Part shown: positions 34,488-42,601 of the stretch, in pieces
How positions within the stretch are numbered: position 1 is the first letter of the stretch
How the letters are laid out: every line of letters begins with the position of its first letter
Source of the DNA: Polaribacter sp.
GTDB lineage: Bacteria > Bacteroidota > Bacteroidia > Flavobacteriales > Flavobacteriaceae
Direction: 5' to 3'
Length of the DNA stretch: 52,951 bases
NCBI GenBank assembly: GCA_029245785.1
Contig: JAQWOR010000063.1
Coordinates: 1-52,951, forward strand
Program-made: the position numbers and the translations under genes
Notes under the pieces: model-generated
Database searches by the model: none
The model's input: only the letters and a program-made list of their open reading frames with translations
Told to the model about the DNA's origin: nothing

Positions 34488-35210
34488 ATGAAACATCTAT
34501 TTATTTTAGTATTAGCAATTTCAATTACCTCATGTAAAACAGAGAACAAGGGGCCTCATAAATTCAAAGTAGAATACAACGGTGCGTTGAAAAACATGAT
34601 GCACAAAGGAGACATTTCTGCAAAAGTAGCCTTAAAAGTATTTGAAAACGTTGAACATTTTTACGCCCTTGGAGCCATTGAAAATCTTAAAGGAGAGATT
34701 CAAATATTTGACAGCAAATCATTTAACACAATGGTTATAGACAGTACTCTAAATTTTGATAATTCATTAAACAAAAAAGCAACACTTCTTGTGTATGCGT
34801 CAGTTAACAAATGGAAGTCAATTAATATTCCTACTACTATTGTGACTTATGAGGAATTAGAAAGCTACATAGAACAAGCCGCTAAGAATAATAAGATAAA
34901 CACGAATGAACCATTTCCTTTTTTAATGGAAGGCACACTTAAGTCATTTGATTGGCACGTAATTAATTGGAAAGATGGAGACATGGTACATTCTCATGAA
35001 AAACACGTTAATTCTGGGCTTAATGGAACTATAGAGAATGAAAAAGTTGAACTATTAGGCTTCTATTCTGATGCACATAAGGCAATTTTCACACACCACA
35101 CAACCAATATGCATATACATATAAAAACAGTTGACAATAAAATAGCTGGACATCTTGATGGTTTGACCTTAGGGAAAGGAATGATTTTAAAATTGCCTGA
35201 CACAAAATAA
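34488..35210 (+). CDS. Acetolactate decarboxylase-like lipoprotein
   Basis: A 240-residue predicted lipoprotein (lipobox ITSC, Cys16). The body resembles alpha-acetolactate decarboxylase: ALGAIENLKGEIQIFD corresponds to the LGTF-GLDGE block with Glu70, and the zinc triad appears as His209, His211 and His222 in NMHIHIKTVDNKIAGHLDG (HxH-x10-H). Classical enzymes (BudA/AlsD) are cytoplasmic and convert acetolactate to acetoin. An exported, lipid-anchored form is unusual, so substrate and function are open. It sits 11 bases behind lpd and 12 bases before another lipoprotein gene. Assignment rests on these motifs only. Confidence 0.7.
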   Translation: MKHLFILVLAISITSCKTENKGPHKFKVEYNGALKNMMHKGDISAKVALKVFENVEHFYALGAIENLKGEIQIFDSKSFNTMVIDSTLNFDNSLNKKATLLVYASVNKWKSINIPTTIVTYEELESYIEQAAKNNKINTNEPFPFLMEGTLKSFDWHVINWKDGDMVHSHEKHVNSGLNGTIENEKVELLGFYSDAHKAIFTHHTTNMHIHIKTVDNKIAGHLDGLTLGKGMILKLPDTK

Positions 35211-35222
35211 AAGCAATACACC

Positions 35223-36137
35223 ATGAAAAGACCCTTTCTTTTTAAGCTGTTTTTTATTCTAATTGTTTTGATTGGCTGCAGTGACAGTAGTACAGATACT
35301 GTTATAAATCCTCTTCCAACAGGAACCATTAATGGCTCGCTTACATTTGAGGGTATAGAGCGTACATTTATACTGTATGTGCCAGAATCTCATACCGGAG
35401 AAACGGCAGTGCCTTTGGTACTAAATTTTCATGGCTATACTTCAGATGCTGCTACACAAATGCAATACTGTGATTTTAGATTGCTTGCAGATGCTAACAA
35501 TTTTATAGTTGTACATCCGCAAGGCACTATTTACAATGGCGCTACACATTGGAATGTTGGCGGTTGGACTGTAGGAAGCACTGTAAACGACGTAGGTTTT
35601 ACAAAAGCACTTATCAATCATATTAGTGATGCATACAACATAAATACTGAAAAAGTATATGCTACGGGCATGTCTAACGGTGGTTATATGAGTTTTTTAT
35701 TAGCCTGTGAACTCAGTACTAAAATAGCAGCCATTGCTTCTGTTACGGGATCTATGACTCCTGAAACGTATGAAAATTGCAATCCACAACACCCCATGCC
35801 TATACTGCAAATGCATGGAACGGCTGACACTGTTGTACCTTATAATGGTGCTAGTTGGACACAATCTATTGAAACCGTATTGCAGTATTGGATAAATTAT
35901 AACAACTGTGATACCACTCCTATTACTGTGAGCTTACCCGATACAAATACTACGGATGGCAGCACTGTAGAAACCATCACGTATAACAATGGTGATGAAG
36001 ATGTAATTACCAAACATTATAAAATTACTGGAGGCGCACATACATGGCCTGGATCTTGGGGGAATATGGACATCAATGCCTCGAATGAAATTTGGGAGTT
36101 CTTTTCTAAGTATGATATTAATGGGCTGATTGAGTAG
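35223..36137 (+). CDS. PHB-depolymerase/feruloyl-esterase-type lipoprotein
   Basis: A 304-residue alpha/beta hydrolase of the LpqC/PHB depolymerase family. Lipoprotein signal with LIGC (Cys19). The triad is visible: Ser151 in ATGMSNGGYMS, Asp202 in MHGTADTVVPY and His273 in TGGAHTWPG; the oxyanion region is NFHGYTSDA. Homologues hydrolyse polyhydroxyalkanoate oligomers, feruloyl or acetyl esters; the substrate is unknown. The last 60 bases of the gene (36076-36135) recur with four substitutions at 37156-37215, beyond the toxin-antitoxin genes, as a truncated second copy. Likely co-transcribed with the two genes upstream. Confidence 0.87.
   Translation: MKRPFLFKLFFILIVLIGCSDSSTDTVINPLPTGTINGSLTFEGIERTFILYVPESHTGETAVPLVLNFHGYTSDAATQMQYCDFRLLADANNFIVVHPQGTIYNGATHWNVGGWTVGSTVNDVGFTKALINHISDAYNINTEKVYATGMSNGGYMSFLLACELSTKIAAIASVTGSMTPETYENCNPQHPMPILQMHGTADTVVPYNGASWTQSIETVLQYWINYNNCDTTPITVSLPDTNTTDGSTVETITYNNGDEDVITKHYKITGGAHTWPGSWGNMDINASNEIWEFFSKYDINGLIE
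36076..36137 (+). repeat. Left copy of 60-base direct repeat (3' end of esterase gene)
   Basis: The first 37 bases are identical to 37156-37192; the next 23 differ at 36113, 36119, 36123 and 36126, and the stop is TAG here against TAA in the other copy. All are transitions, three of four silent in the esterase frame. The two copies bracket the toxin-antitoxin genes. Confidence 0.85.
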
Positions 36138-36219
36138 TTTAAATAATGGCTCAATATAACAACACAGAAAACTCCGAGTTCTCAGAATTAGAGCTGACAG
36201 ATTCGTTTCCACAATAAGC

Positions 36220-36249
36220 ACGTGTAAAATACATTTAAAAAATACGTGT
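36220..36249 (+). promoter_or_regulatory. Candidate operator of toxin-antitoxin operon
   Basis: ACGTGT occurs at 36220-36225 and 36244-36249, spaced 24 bases, just upstream of the -7 box at 36268. Antitoxins usually repress their own promoter through such repeated sites. Confidence 0.35.
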
Positions 36250-36267
36250 GATAGACTTTAAATTTCA

Positions 36268-36275
36268 TATCTTTG
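36268..36275 (+). promoter_or_regulatory. -7 box of toxin-antitoxin operon
   Basis: TATCTTTG, exact TAnnTTTG match, 27 bases before the antitoxin ATG at 36303. Confidence 0.55.
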
Positions 36276-36302
36276 TAAAAAACAACTCATAATCGTATTA
36301 TT

Positions 36303-36554
36303 ATGAATACAAAATTGACATTAACAATTGAGCAAGAGATCATTAAACGCGCAAAAAAATACGCGAAAATAAAAAACCGTAGTTTATCAGATATCATTGA
36401 AAATTATTTAAAAACACTTACTAAAGAGAAAAAAGCACCAGAAAGCAATACGCTAAGTCCAATTATAAGATCCTTACAAGGCTCTTTTAAGATGCCTGTA
36501 CATATGGACTATAAAAAAGAACTGGAAGACCGTTTAGAAAAAAAATATAGCTAA
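36303..36554 (+). CDS. Antitoxin, DUF6364-like (ribbon-helix-helix type)
   Basis: An 83-residue basic protein. Residues 1-42 read as a strand followed by two helices (KLTLTIEQEIIKRAKKYAKI, then NRSLSDIIENYLKTL), the pattern of a ribbon-helix-helix DNA-binding dimer. The C-terminal half (about 45-83) is charged and should wrap the toxin. Its stop is followed at once by the ATG of a PIN-domain gene, the standard type II arrangement of antitoxin first. It probably represses its own operon. Confidence 0.82.
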   Translation: MNTKLTLTIEQEIIKRAKKYAKIKNRSLSDIIENYLKTLTKEKKAPESNTLSPIIRSLQGSFKMPVHMDYKKELEDRLEKKYS

Positions 36555-36974
36555 ATGGACAATGTTTTAATTGACACAGACGTACTGCTTGACTTTTTTT
36601 ATGACAGAGAACCATTTGCAAAATATGCCACAGAAATTTTAAATTTATGTGATAAAAATGATTTAAAAGGATACACAACACCTGTCATCATTTCAAACGT
36701 GTACTATCTACTTAAAAAAACAGCAAAGCACGACATTATTGTTGAGAAAATAAAACAACTACTCAGTATCATTGACATCATACAAATGAATACAAATGTG
36801 GTTGTAAACGCATTAAATTCAGAATTTAAAGATTTTGAAGATGCGTTACAAAATTTTTCTGCCGTAGAAAACGGATCCATACATGCTATTTTAACAAGAA
36901 ATGTGAAAGATTTTAAAAAAAGCGAATTGGCTGTTTTAACACCCGAAATATATTTAAAAGGAAGAGGCACATAA
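36555..36974 (+). CDS. PIN-domain ribonuclease toxin
   Basis: A 139-residue PIN domain protein. Acidic metal-binding residues are visible in VLIDTDVLLDFF (Asp7 and neighbours), in FKDFEDALQ (about 95-98) and in TRNVKDF (Asp near 118), typical of VapC-like endoribonucleases that cut RNA with Mg or Mn. It begins directly after the antitoxin stop (TAA-ATG), so translation is coupled. Base composition resembles the neighbours, but the module is bracketed by direct repeats of the esterase 3' end, suggesting insertion or rearrangement. Confidence 0.87.
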   Translation: MDNVLIDTDVLLDFFYDREPFAKYATEILNLCDKNDLKGYTTPVIISNVYYLLKKTAKHDIIVEKIKQLLSIIDIIQMNTNVVVNALNSEFKDFEDALQNFSAVENGSIHAILTRNVKDFKKSELAVLTPEIYLKGRGT

Positions 36975-37155
36975 ACGCTTATAGCTCTGGATGTTTTTTA
37001 TTTCAAATTTACTAAATAAGCAGTACTTCTACCGTCACCTATCATTTTAAAAAAACCTAGATCGATAAAACATAACAAATACAGAGAGATGTATTCTGTC
37101 TTTTAAGTCTGCGAAAAACATACAGAATATTCACCGCATCTATTTTTTTAACAAT

Positions 37156-37217
37156 ATGCCTCGAATGAAATTTGGGAGTTCTTTTCTAAGTACGATATCA
37201 ATAGGTTGATTGAGTAA
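37156..37217 (+). pseudogene. Remnant 3' end of a second esterase gene copy (right direct repeat)
   Basis: In the frame of the esterase it reads ASNEIWEFFSKYDINRLIE and TAA, one residue (Arg for Gly) different from the intact gene end. The mostly silent differences suggest that it comes from a once functional homologue and is not a recent duplication. Nothing upstream of it matches the esterase. Confidence 0.75.
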
Positions 37218-37243
37218 TGTAACAAAAACAGCCCTCACCTGTC

Positions 37244-37312
37244 TGTCACCCTGAACCTACCTCCTACCTTCGGTAGGTAAACCGGCAGGCAGGCTCAGCA
37301 TGACAAATTAAA
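37244..37312. repeat. Intergenic palindromic element
   Basis: Contains CCTACCTTCGGTAGG (hairpin), GGCAGGCAGG and CTCAGCATGACAAA. Related fragments are at 30290-30379 and CCTGTCTGCCGATAGGCAGG near 38321-38340. They look like members of a dispersed family outside genes. Confidence 0.45.
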
Positions 37313-37321
37313 AAAGAACGC

Positions 37322-38194
37322 CTATTTAAAAGTCCAAGCTACAATCCGTGTGATTTTATTTCCTTGGTGCATCGGAATTACTTTGAATGCTGTTACCCCT
37401 AATTTTTTAGAAGATTTTTGAAGGCTTTCAACATTCTCTTTTTTAGACACCAAGCTTGTAAACCAGGTACAATTTTCTTTAAACAAAGAGCTTTGGTATA
37501 AATAATTGTGTAAAAAGGCCTTTTCGCCACCAACATACCACAACTCGTCATTGTTGCCTGCAAAATTACGAACAGCATTGGTTCCTAAATTTCTTGTTTT
37601 ACGTCTGTTTGCTCCTCTCGCCTCTTCTGCAGATTTATAAAAAGGGGGATTACACATCGCCACAGAAAAAGCATCTTCTTTTTTAATGATGCCTGTTAAA
37701 ATATTATTTTCATCAAACTGCTGTCGCAATTCAATTTTTGAGCTCAAGCCATTGTCATCAATAATATCTTGCGCCGAATCCAAGGAATCTAACGCTATAT
37801 CAGTGCCAACAAAACTCCAATCATATATTGAAACACCTAATAAAGGGTAAACACACGTCGCTCCAGTGCCAATATCCAACACGTTGATGTTCTCTTTGAT
37901 AGATGCTTCCTGTAGCAAATCATTCAAATAATGGATATAATCTGCTCTTCCTGGAATAGGCGGACATAAATTTTAATCTGAAAAATCCCAATGACGCAAC
38001 CCATAATGTGCAAACAGCAAGGCTTTGTTTAATTCTTTTACAGATTTTGGATCTGAAAAGTCTATTGTGAGTGCGTTGTGCTCATTTTTAAAAACAAAGG
38101 CTTTTAAAGGAGGATGATTTTCTATCAATACCTTAAAATCATAGCCTTCATTGTGTTTGCTATTCGGATGGAAATTTTTAGCCAGTGCTTTCAT
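37322..38194 (-). pseudogene. rlmF: 23S rRNA A1618 N6-methyltransferase, interrupted by one in-frame TAA
   Basis: The frame from ATG 38194 runs 291 codons with one TAA at codon 74 (complement of 37973-37975). Before it is KNFHPNSKHNEGYDFK and LFAHYGLRHWDFSD; directly after it, still in frame, NLCPPIPGRADYIHYL, which is one continuous conserved block in RlmF. Farther on are the SAM motif NVLDIGTGATCVYPLLG and the catalytic MCNPPFYKS of N6-adenine methyltransferases. One base change (AAA, GAA or CAA to TAA) explains the break. If the stop is real, only a 73-residue fragment without the catalytic domain is made. The enzyme is dispensable in E. coli, so loss would be tolerated. Confidence 0.92.
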
Positions 38195-38395
38195 AGGCGC
38201 AAAATTAGATTAAAAAGCACAAACACGCTTCCTTTTTACCAATACCTTTTACAGAAAATAGATTGTTCTGCTATTGACAATGTTTTTTGTTTATGTTCTT
38301 CGTTTGAAGATTCCTACTCCTGTCTGCCGATAGGCAGGTTCGCAGGAATGACAGGGAAAATTAATTTTGTTCAAATACACAACGGATATCTTTAG

Positions 38396-38403
38396 TATAT
38401 TTG
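38396..38403 (+). promoter_or_regulatory. -7 box of amidohydrolase gene
   Basis: TATATTTG, exact TAnnTTTG match, 20 bases before the ATG at 38424. It argues for 38424 and against the upstream in-frame ATG at 38367. Confidence 0.55.
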
Positions 38404-38423
38404 AATATCTCAATACATTTAAA

Positions 38424-40184
38424 ATGAAACGAAAACTGTTACTTTTTATAGCGATACTCTTTATTTGTTATCTCGGATACACAACTATTAGTGCTGATTT
38501 CACAAAAACAGAAGACACCATCTATATCAATGGAAATATTATCACCTTAGAAAACAAACTCCCAATTGCAACTGCAATGTTCATAAAAAAAGGGCTTATT
38601 GAAGCTATCGGGAACCACACAGAAATTATCCAATTTAAAAATGACAATGTTGCTATTGTAGATTTAAAAGGAGCAACTATATTGCCTGGCTTTATTGATA
38701 GTCATTCACATGTAGCTTTGTCTGCCTTTTTAGATCCCATGATTGATTTATCGGGTTTTAAGCACCAAACCAATGCTGAAGTTTGGAACTATTTAAAAGA
38801 ACAGCTAGCAACTAAAAAAGAAGGCGAATGGGTAGTTTGCAAAGGGATTGATCCCATTTTAATAAAAGATTTAATAACGCCAAACATTCATTTTTTAGAT
38901 TCCATTGCTCCTAAAAACCCGATTGTTTTAATTTCGCAAAGTTTGCATACCTATTGGGCAAATTCACAAGCATTTTCAAAATCAGGCATTACACAAAAAA
39001 CCAAAAACCCCTCAAAAGCGAGTTATTACGAACGAGATGCTGCGGGGAATTTAACAGGGTTAATTGCAGAACAAGAAGCATTTTTCCCGATTTTAGAACA
39101 GCTAAGAAAAGAGGTACTCTCTCCAAAATCAATGATTAATTCTACTGTAAATGTGTTACAAGCACATGCTAAAAACGGAAACACAACTGTTGTATCTGCA
39201 GGGATTACAATTAACGACGACAAACCTTTGCGTTTATACGAGCATTTATCAACTAAAAAAACCTCGTTTACAAATCAATTATTAGCTACTTTTGGAATGT
39301 TACCAAAACGAAGTCAACACCCGAGGCATTTTTTATACATACGACACGATAAAGCGTTTTTACTTCCAAAGAAAAAAGATTCCACCAACGATTTTTACAA
39401 TATCTTAGGAGTAAAACATTGGTATGATGGTTCTCCATATACTGGATCTATGTTTATTGACAAGCCGTATATGGTTTCAGAATTGACAAAAAACGGATTG
39501 CACATTCCTGAAGGATATGCAGGAAAACCACTGATAAAAGGACCTGACTTACTCAATTTTATCAAAAAATACAGCAGCGAAGGATGGCAAATTGCAATTC
39601 ATTCTCAAGGAGATATTTCGAGTCAACAGGTTTTAAAAGCTTTTAATGCCGTAAACAAAGAAACAAACATCAGCACATTAAGACATCGTTTAGAACATTG
39701 CTTGCTACTCACAGAAAAGAGCCTTTCAGAAATGAAACACATGAATATTACACCTAGTTTTCACATCAATCATTTGTATTATTACGGCAATGCACTGGCT
39801 GATGATATTATTGGAATAGAGCGTGCTCAAAAAACACTTCCTATTGGTACTGCTCAAAAATTAAACATGAACTACTCCATGCACGCAGATCAACCTATGT
39901 TTGAAAGTAAACCTTTTCATTTAATTCAAACTGCAATCCTTAGGCAGACTAAAGAAGGTGATACTTTAGGTATGCATCAAAAAATAACACTGTTAGAAGG
40001 GCTAAAAGCAATGACCATTAACGCCGCTTGGCAACTTCACATGGAGGATAAAATCGGTTCTCTAAAAAAAGGAAAATATGCTGACTTTATCATCTTAGAC
40101 CAAGATCCTTTTAAAACTTCAACTGCTGAATTGCATAGCATTAAAGTAGAAAAAACATATGTAAATGGGAATGAAATAAAGTAG
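38424..40184 (+). CDS. Membrane-anchored amidohydrolase, YtcJ-like
   Basis: A 586-residue metal-dependent hydrolase of the amidohydrolase superfamily. N-terminal hydrophobic segment (LLLFIAILFICYLGYTTI) anchors or exports it. The first metal site is HSH in LPGFIDSHSHVAL, followed later by the His of AIHSQGD and RHRLEHCLL, and the final Asp region in MHADQPMFESKPF. The C-terminal KIGSLKKGKYADFIILDQDP is the typical composite-domain ending. YtcJ-type proteins act on amides or cyclic N-formyl compounds of unknown identity. Start is taken at 38424 because of the -7 box and because upstream residues are not conserved-looking. Confidence 0.85.
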   Translation: MKRKLLLFIAILFICYLGYTTISADFTKTEDTIYINGNIITLENKLPIATAMFIKKGLIEAIGNHTEIIQFKNDNVAIVDLKGATILPGFIDSHSHVALSAFLDPMIDLSGFKHQTNAEVWNYLKEQLATKKEGEWVVCKGIDPILIKDLITPNIHFLDSIAPKNPIVLISQSLHTYWANSQAFSKSGITQKTKNPSKASYYERDAAGNLTGLIAEQEAFFPILEQLRKEVLSPKSMINSTVNVLQAHAKNGNTTVVSAGITINDDKPLRLYEHLSTKKTSFTNQLLATFGMLPKRSQHPRHFLYIRHDKAFLLPKKKDSTNDFYNILGVKHWYDGSPYTGSMFIDKPYMVSELTKNGLHIPEGYAGKPLIKGPDLLNFIKKYSSEGWQIAIHSQGDISSQQVLKAFNAVNKETNISTLRHRLEHCLLLTEKSLSEMKHMNITPSFHINHLYYYGNALADDIIGIERAQKTLPIGTAQKLNMNYSMHADQPMFESKPFHLIQTAILRQTKEGDTLGMHQKITLLEGLKAMTINAAWQLHMEDKIGSLKKGKYADFIILDQDPFKTSTAELHSIKVEKTYVNGNEIK

Positions 40185-40193
40185 CGTTCGCAA

Positions 40194-41786
40194 TTACATT
40201 TCTAAGATTGTAAACTCTAATTGCAATGGTTTTAAAGACACTTTTAGTGCCTCGATAAATGCATTGCCATATTCTAAATAATAGTCGGAAAAATTGCGTT
40301 GTCGTTCTTCTAAACTTTGGTTTGGTAACAATTGGTTTTGAAGTGCTACAATTCTAGCTACCAATTCTTTCTGCCGTCGTTTTTCAGCTCTCAACAAGCG
40401 TTTTTCTAAAGTATCTAGCCCGTTTAACTGCTTTTTTTCTTGTGCATTTACAGCACCTATAAAAGAACCGTCTGTCTTTTCAGCTACCGTTTTTAATGTT
40501 TTAAACTGCGCTATCAATTGCTTTTTTTGTGTTGAAAAACCCATACTAATTCCCGCATTTTCTATTACTTTTTTTGCCAGTAAATCTTGTTGTTTTAAAA
40601 AGAGCTCTTCAACAGAAATAGTTAAATTATTTAATTTTTTTTGCTGGTTTTTAGAAATTACTTGTACGGAATTTCGCAGTAGTAAAATTGGAAACGGAAT
40701 GTCTGCCTTTTTAAAATACGTTTTTAACTCTAGCCAATATGCCAATTCTCCACCTCCACCAATATAACATAGGTTGGGCAACACCACTTCTTGGTACAAA
40801 GGTCTCATCAACACATTTGGGCTGAATTTTTCTGGAAAACTAGCAGCTTCTTCAAGCACCTCGTCCAAACTCCAAGAAATTTCGGTATTGTTTACGATAT
40901 AATTATCGCCCTCTTTGATAATTCGTTCTCTAAAATCATCTCCTAAATAGAACAAATTAATTTCTCTTGGGTTTACTTGAATTTCATACTCTTTTCTGAG
41001 GGCAGCAACGGTTTCAGACACAGCTTGAAAGGAAGTTTTATTTAATAATTCCTCTTTTATAAAGGGGCTAAACTCTTGCTTTAGAGCGCTATCATCTCCA
41101 TCAACAATTACCAAACCGTAGTTGGAAAACAACGCATTTGCAATGCATCGTGTTGCATTTGCCAAATCTGAATGTTGCAAATAGGCTTTCTCAAACAATT
41201 CTTTTAATGGCGTGGCATTTTTCGTGGCTCCTAACTGCTCAGAGAATGCTTCAAAAACCGCTTGTAACCCATCTGTAGAAAACCGTCCAACAGCACCACC
41301 ATCTGCTTTATTCCACTGTATTTTTTTCCCTTGAAAATAAAAGTAATTAATTTCGTCAAAGTCGTGATCTTCTGTTGCCATCCAGTATACAGGAACAAAA
41401 TGCTGCTTCGGAAATTTCGCTTGTAATTCTTCGCACAAGTTGATTGCCGAAATAATTTTATATAAAAAATACAAAGGCCCTGTAAATAGGTTTAATTGAT
41501 GGCCTGTAGTTATTGTAAAGGTATTTTCCTTTAGAAGCAAGTCAATATTACGCTGTGTTTCTTCAGAAACAGATACCTTTTTATATTGTTTTCTTAAGGC
41601 ACCAACCAATAGTGTTCTTGACGTTGTAGAAAATGAGGCTTGTTTTTCTTTGAGCTGTTGTTGAAAACCATCAAGGTTGGGAACATTATGATAAAACGGG
41701 CGTATAGCGTCTTTTTGCTCTAAATAATCAGCCATTGTTTTAGAGAAAAAACCTGTTTTTTGAAAAGGAATGTGTGTTACTTTCAT
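40194..41786 (-). CDS. bshC: Bacillithiol biosynthesis cysteine-adding enzyme BshC
   Basis: A 530-residue protein of the BshC family, which adds cysteine to glucosaminyl malate in the last step of bacillithiol synthesis. Recognisable blocks are TITTGHQLNLFTGPLYFLYK, the conserved PVYWMATEDHDFDEINYF and PRPLYQEVVLPNLCYIGGGG-like text here reading LMRPLYQEVVLPNLCYIGG, then ELAYWLELK. A long C-terminal coiled coil (about 410-500) mediates dimerisation. It directly follows the methyltransferase gene with no bases between stop and start. bshA and bshB are not in the window. Confidence 0.94.
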   Translation of the reverse strand: MKVTHIPFQKTGFFSKTMADYLEQKDAIRPFYHNVPNLDGFQQQLKEKQASFSTTSRTLLVGALRKQYKKVSVSEETQRNIDLLLKENTFTITTGHQLNLFTGPLYFLYKIISAINLCEELQAKFPKQHFVPVYWMATEDHDFDEINYFYFQGKKIQWNKADGGAVGRFSTDGLQAVFEAFSEQLGATKNATPLKELFEKAYLQHSDLANATRCIANALFSNYGLVIVDGDDSALKQEFSPFIKEELLNKTSFQAVSETVAALRKEYEIQVNPREINLFYLGDDFRERIIKEGDNYIVNNTEISWSLDEVLEEAASFPEKFSPNVLMRPLYQEVVLPNLCYIGGGGELAYWLELKTYFKKADIPFPILLLRNSVQVISKNQQKKLNNLTISVEELFLKQQDLLAKKVIENAGISMGFSTQKKQLIAQFKTLKTVAEKTDGSFIGAVNAQEKKQLNGLDTLEKRLLRAEKRRQKELVARIVALQNQLLPNQSLEERQRNFSDYYLEYGNAFIEALKVSLKPLQLEFTILEM

Positions 41787-42455
41787 CTAGATATTAACTC
41801 TTTTAAATAAGGCATACACATAAGGCCTTGGGTCTCCATTAGGATTTATAAATGTATAATCAAACGTTTCAAGTAATTCAAAATCGGTTCCTAAAGATTC
41901 TTGTAACATCGCTGTATTGTACCGGTACACGTCTAATCCGCAGCACTTTTTTGCGCCCTCTTTAGCAAAAGTGGCAATTATTACAAAACCTTCTTTTTTA
42001 ACAATATGCTTTAGCAAGTCAAAATACGCAGTTCTTTCTTTTTCTGTTAAAAAGAAATGCAAAACCGCTCTATCATTCCATAAATCAATGTTCTTTAAAT
42101 GTTTTAATGCGGTTGAATTGGTCAAGTCGTCAACAATATACTGTACATTCTCTGCAGTTGCTTTTAACCGATTTTTTAACTGACTCAATGCCTGTAAAGA
42201 TAAATCACTCGCAATTACATTGCTGTATTTTAAATCTAATAAATCATCAATCAAGGTAGAAGAACCAGAGCCTACATTTAAAATGGCGGCCTCTTTTGGC
42301 AATTGACATGCTTCAATAAGTTGCAATGTAGGTGTTGAGTTTTCTTCGTACCAACCCAAGGAATCAGTGGTTGTTTTTGAATAGGCAGCATCCCAATGAT
42401 CTGTATAATTGATTTTGTTTGATGATTGACAATCACCCTCTGTTTTAAATGTCAT
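41787..42455 (-). CDS. Class I SAM-dependent methyltransferase
   Basis: A 222-residue Rossmann-fold methyltransferase. Motif I is AILNVGSGSSTLIDDLL, with an acidic residue at the next strand end (NVIASDLSLQAL). Post-motif blocks are VQYIVDDL and IDLWNDRAVLHFFLTEKER, as in small-molecule thiol or TPMT-like enzymes. The substrate is unknown. It is the first gene of a two-gene unit with bshC (adjacent without a gap), so a link to low-molecular-weight thiol metabolism is conceivable but not shown. Confidence 0.85.
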   Translation of the reverse strand: MTFKTEGDCQSSNKINYTDHWDAAYSKTTTDSLGWYEENSTPTLQLIEACQLPKEAAILNVGSGSSTLIDDLLDLKYSNVIASDLSLQALSQLKNRLKATAENVQYIVDDLTNSTALKHLKNIDLWNDRAVLHFFLTEKERTAYFDLLKHIVKKEGFVIIATFAKEGAKKCCGLDVYRYNTAMLQESLGTDFELLETFDYTFINPNGDPRPYVYALFKRVNI

Positions 42456-42601
42456 TTCGTGTAAATATTTTGATAAAAATACAACTTTTTGATGGTTGCA
42501 AACTAGTTGTTCTTTTATCTAACAAAATTTTAACTTCTTTTAAGTTATTTTATAAATAATATCAACTAGATTTGGTAACCTTAAATTTTAAATTAACCAA
42601 C

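Larger units (their letters stand above)
36975..37321. other. 347-base gap with gene-end remnant and palindromic repeat
   Basis: No complete gene was seen. Bases 36975-37155 show no recognisable content. At 37156-37217 is the diverged second copy of the esterase gene 3' end, and 37244-37312 hold an intergenic repeat (GTCACCCTGAAC, CCTACCTTCGGTAGG hairpin, CTCAGCATGACAAA). Confidence 0.6.

Noticed and set aside
36138..36302. Possible small gene between esterase and antitoxin
   Set aside because: No frame with a plausible start and composition; the stretch has the repeated ACGTGT sites and the promoter.
38367..38423. Upstream ATG start of the amidohydrolase gene
   Set aside because: The -7 box TATATTTG lies inside this stretch and the signal-like N terminus begins at 38424.
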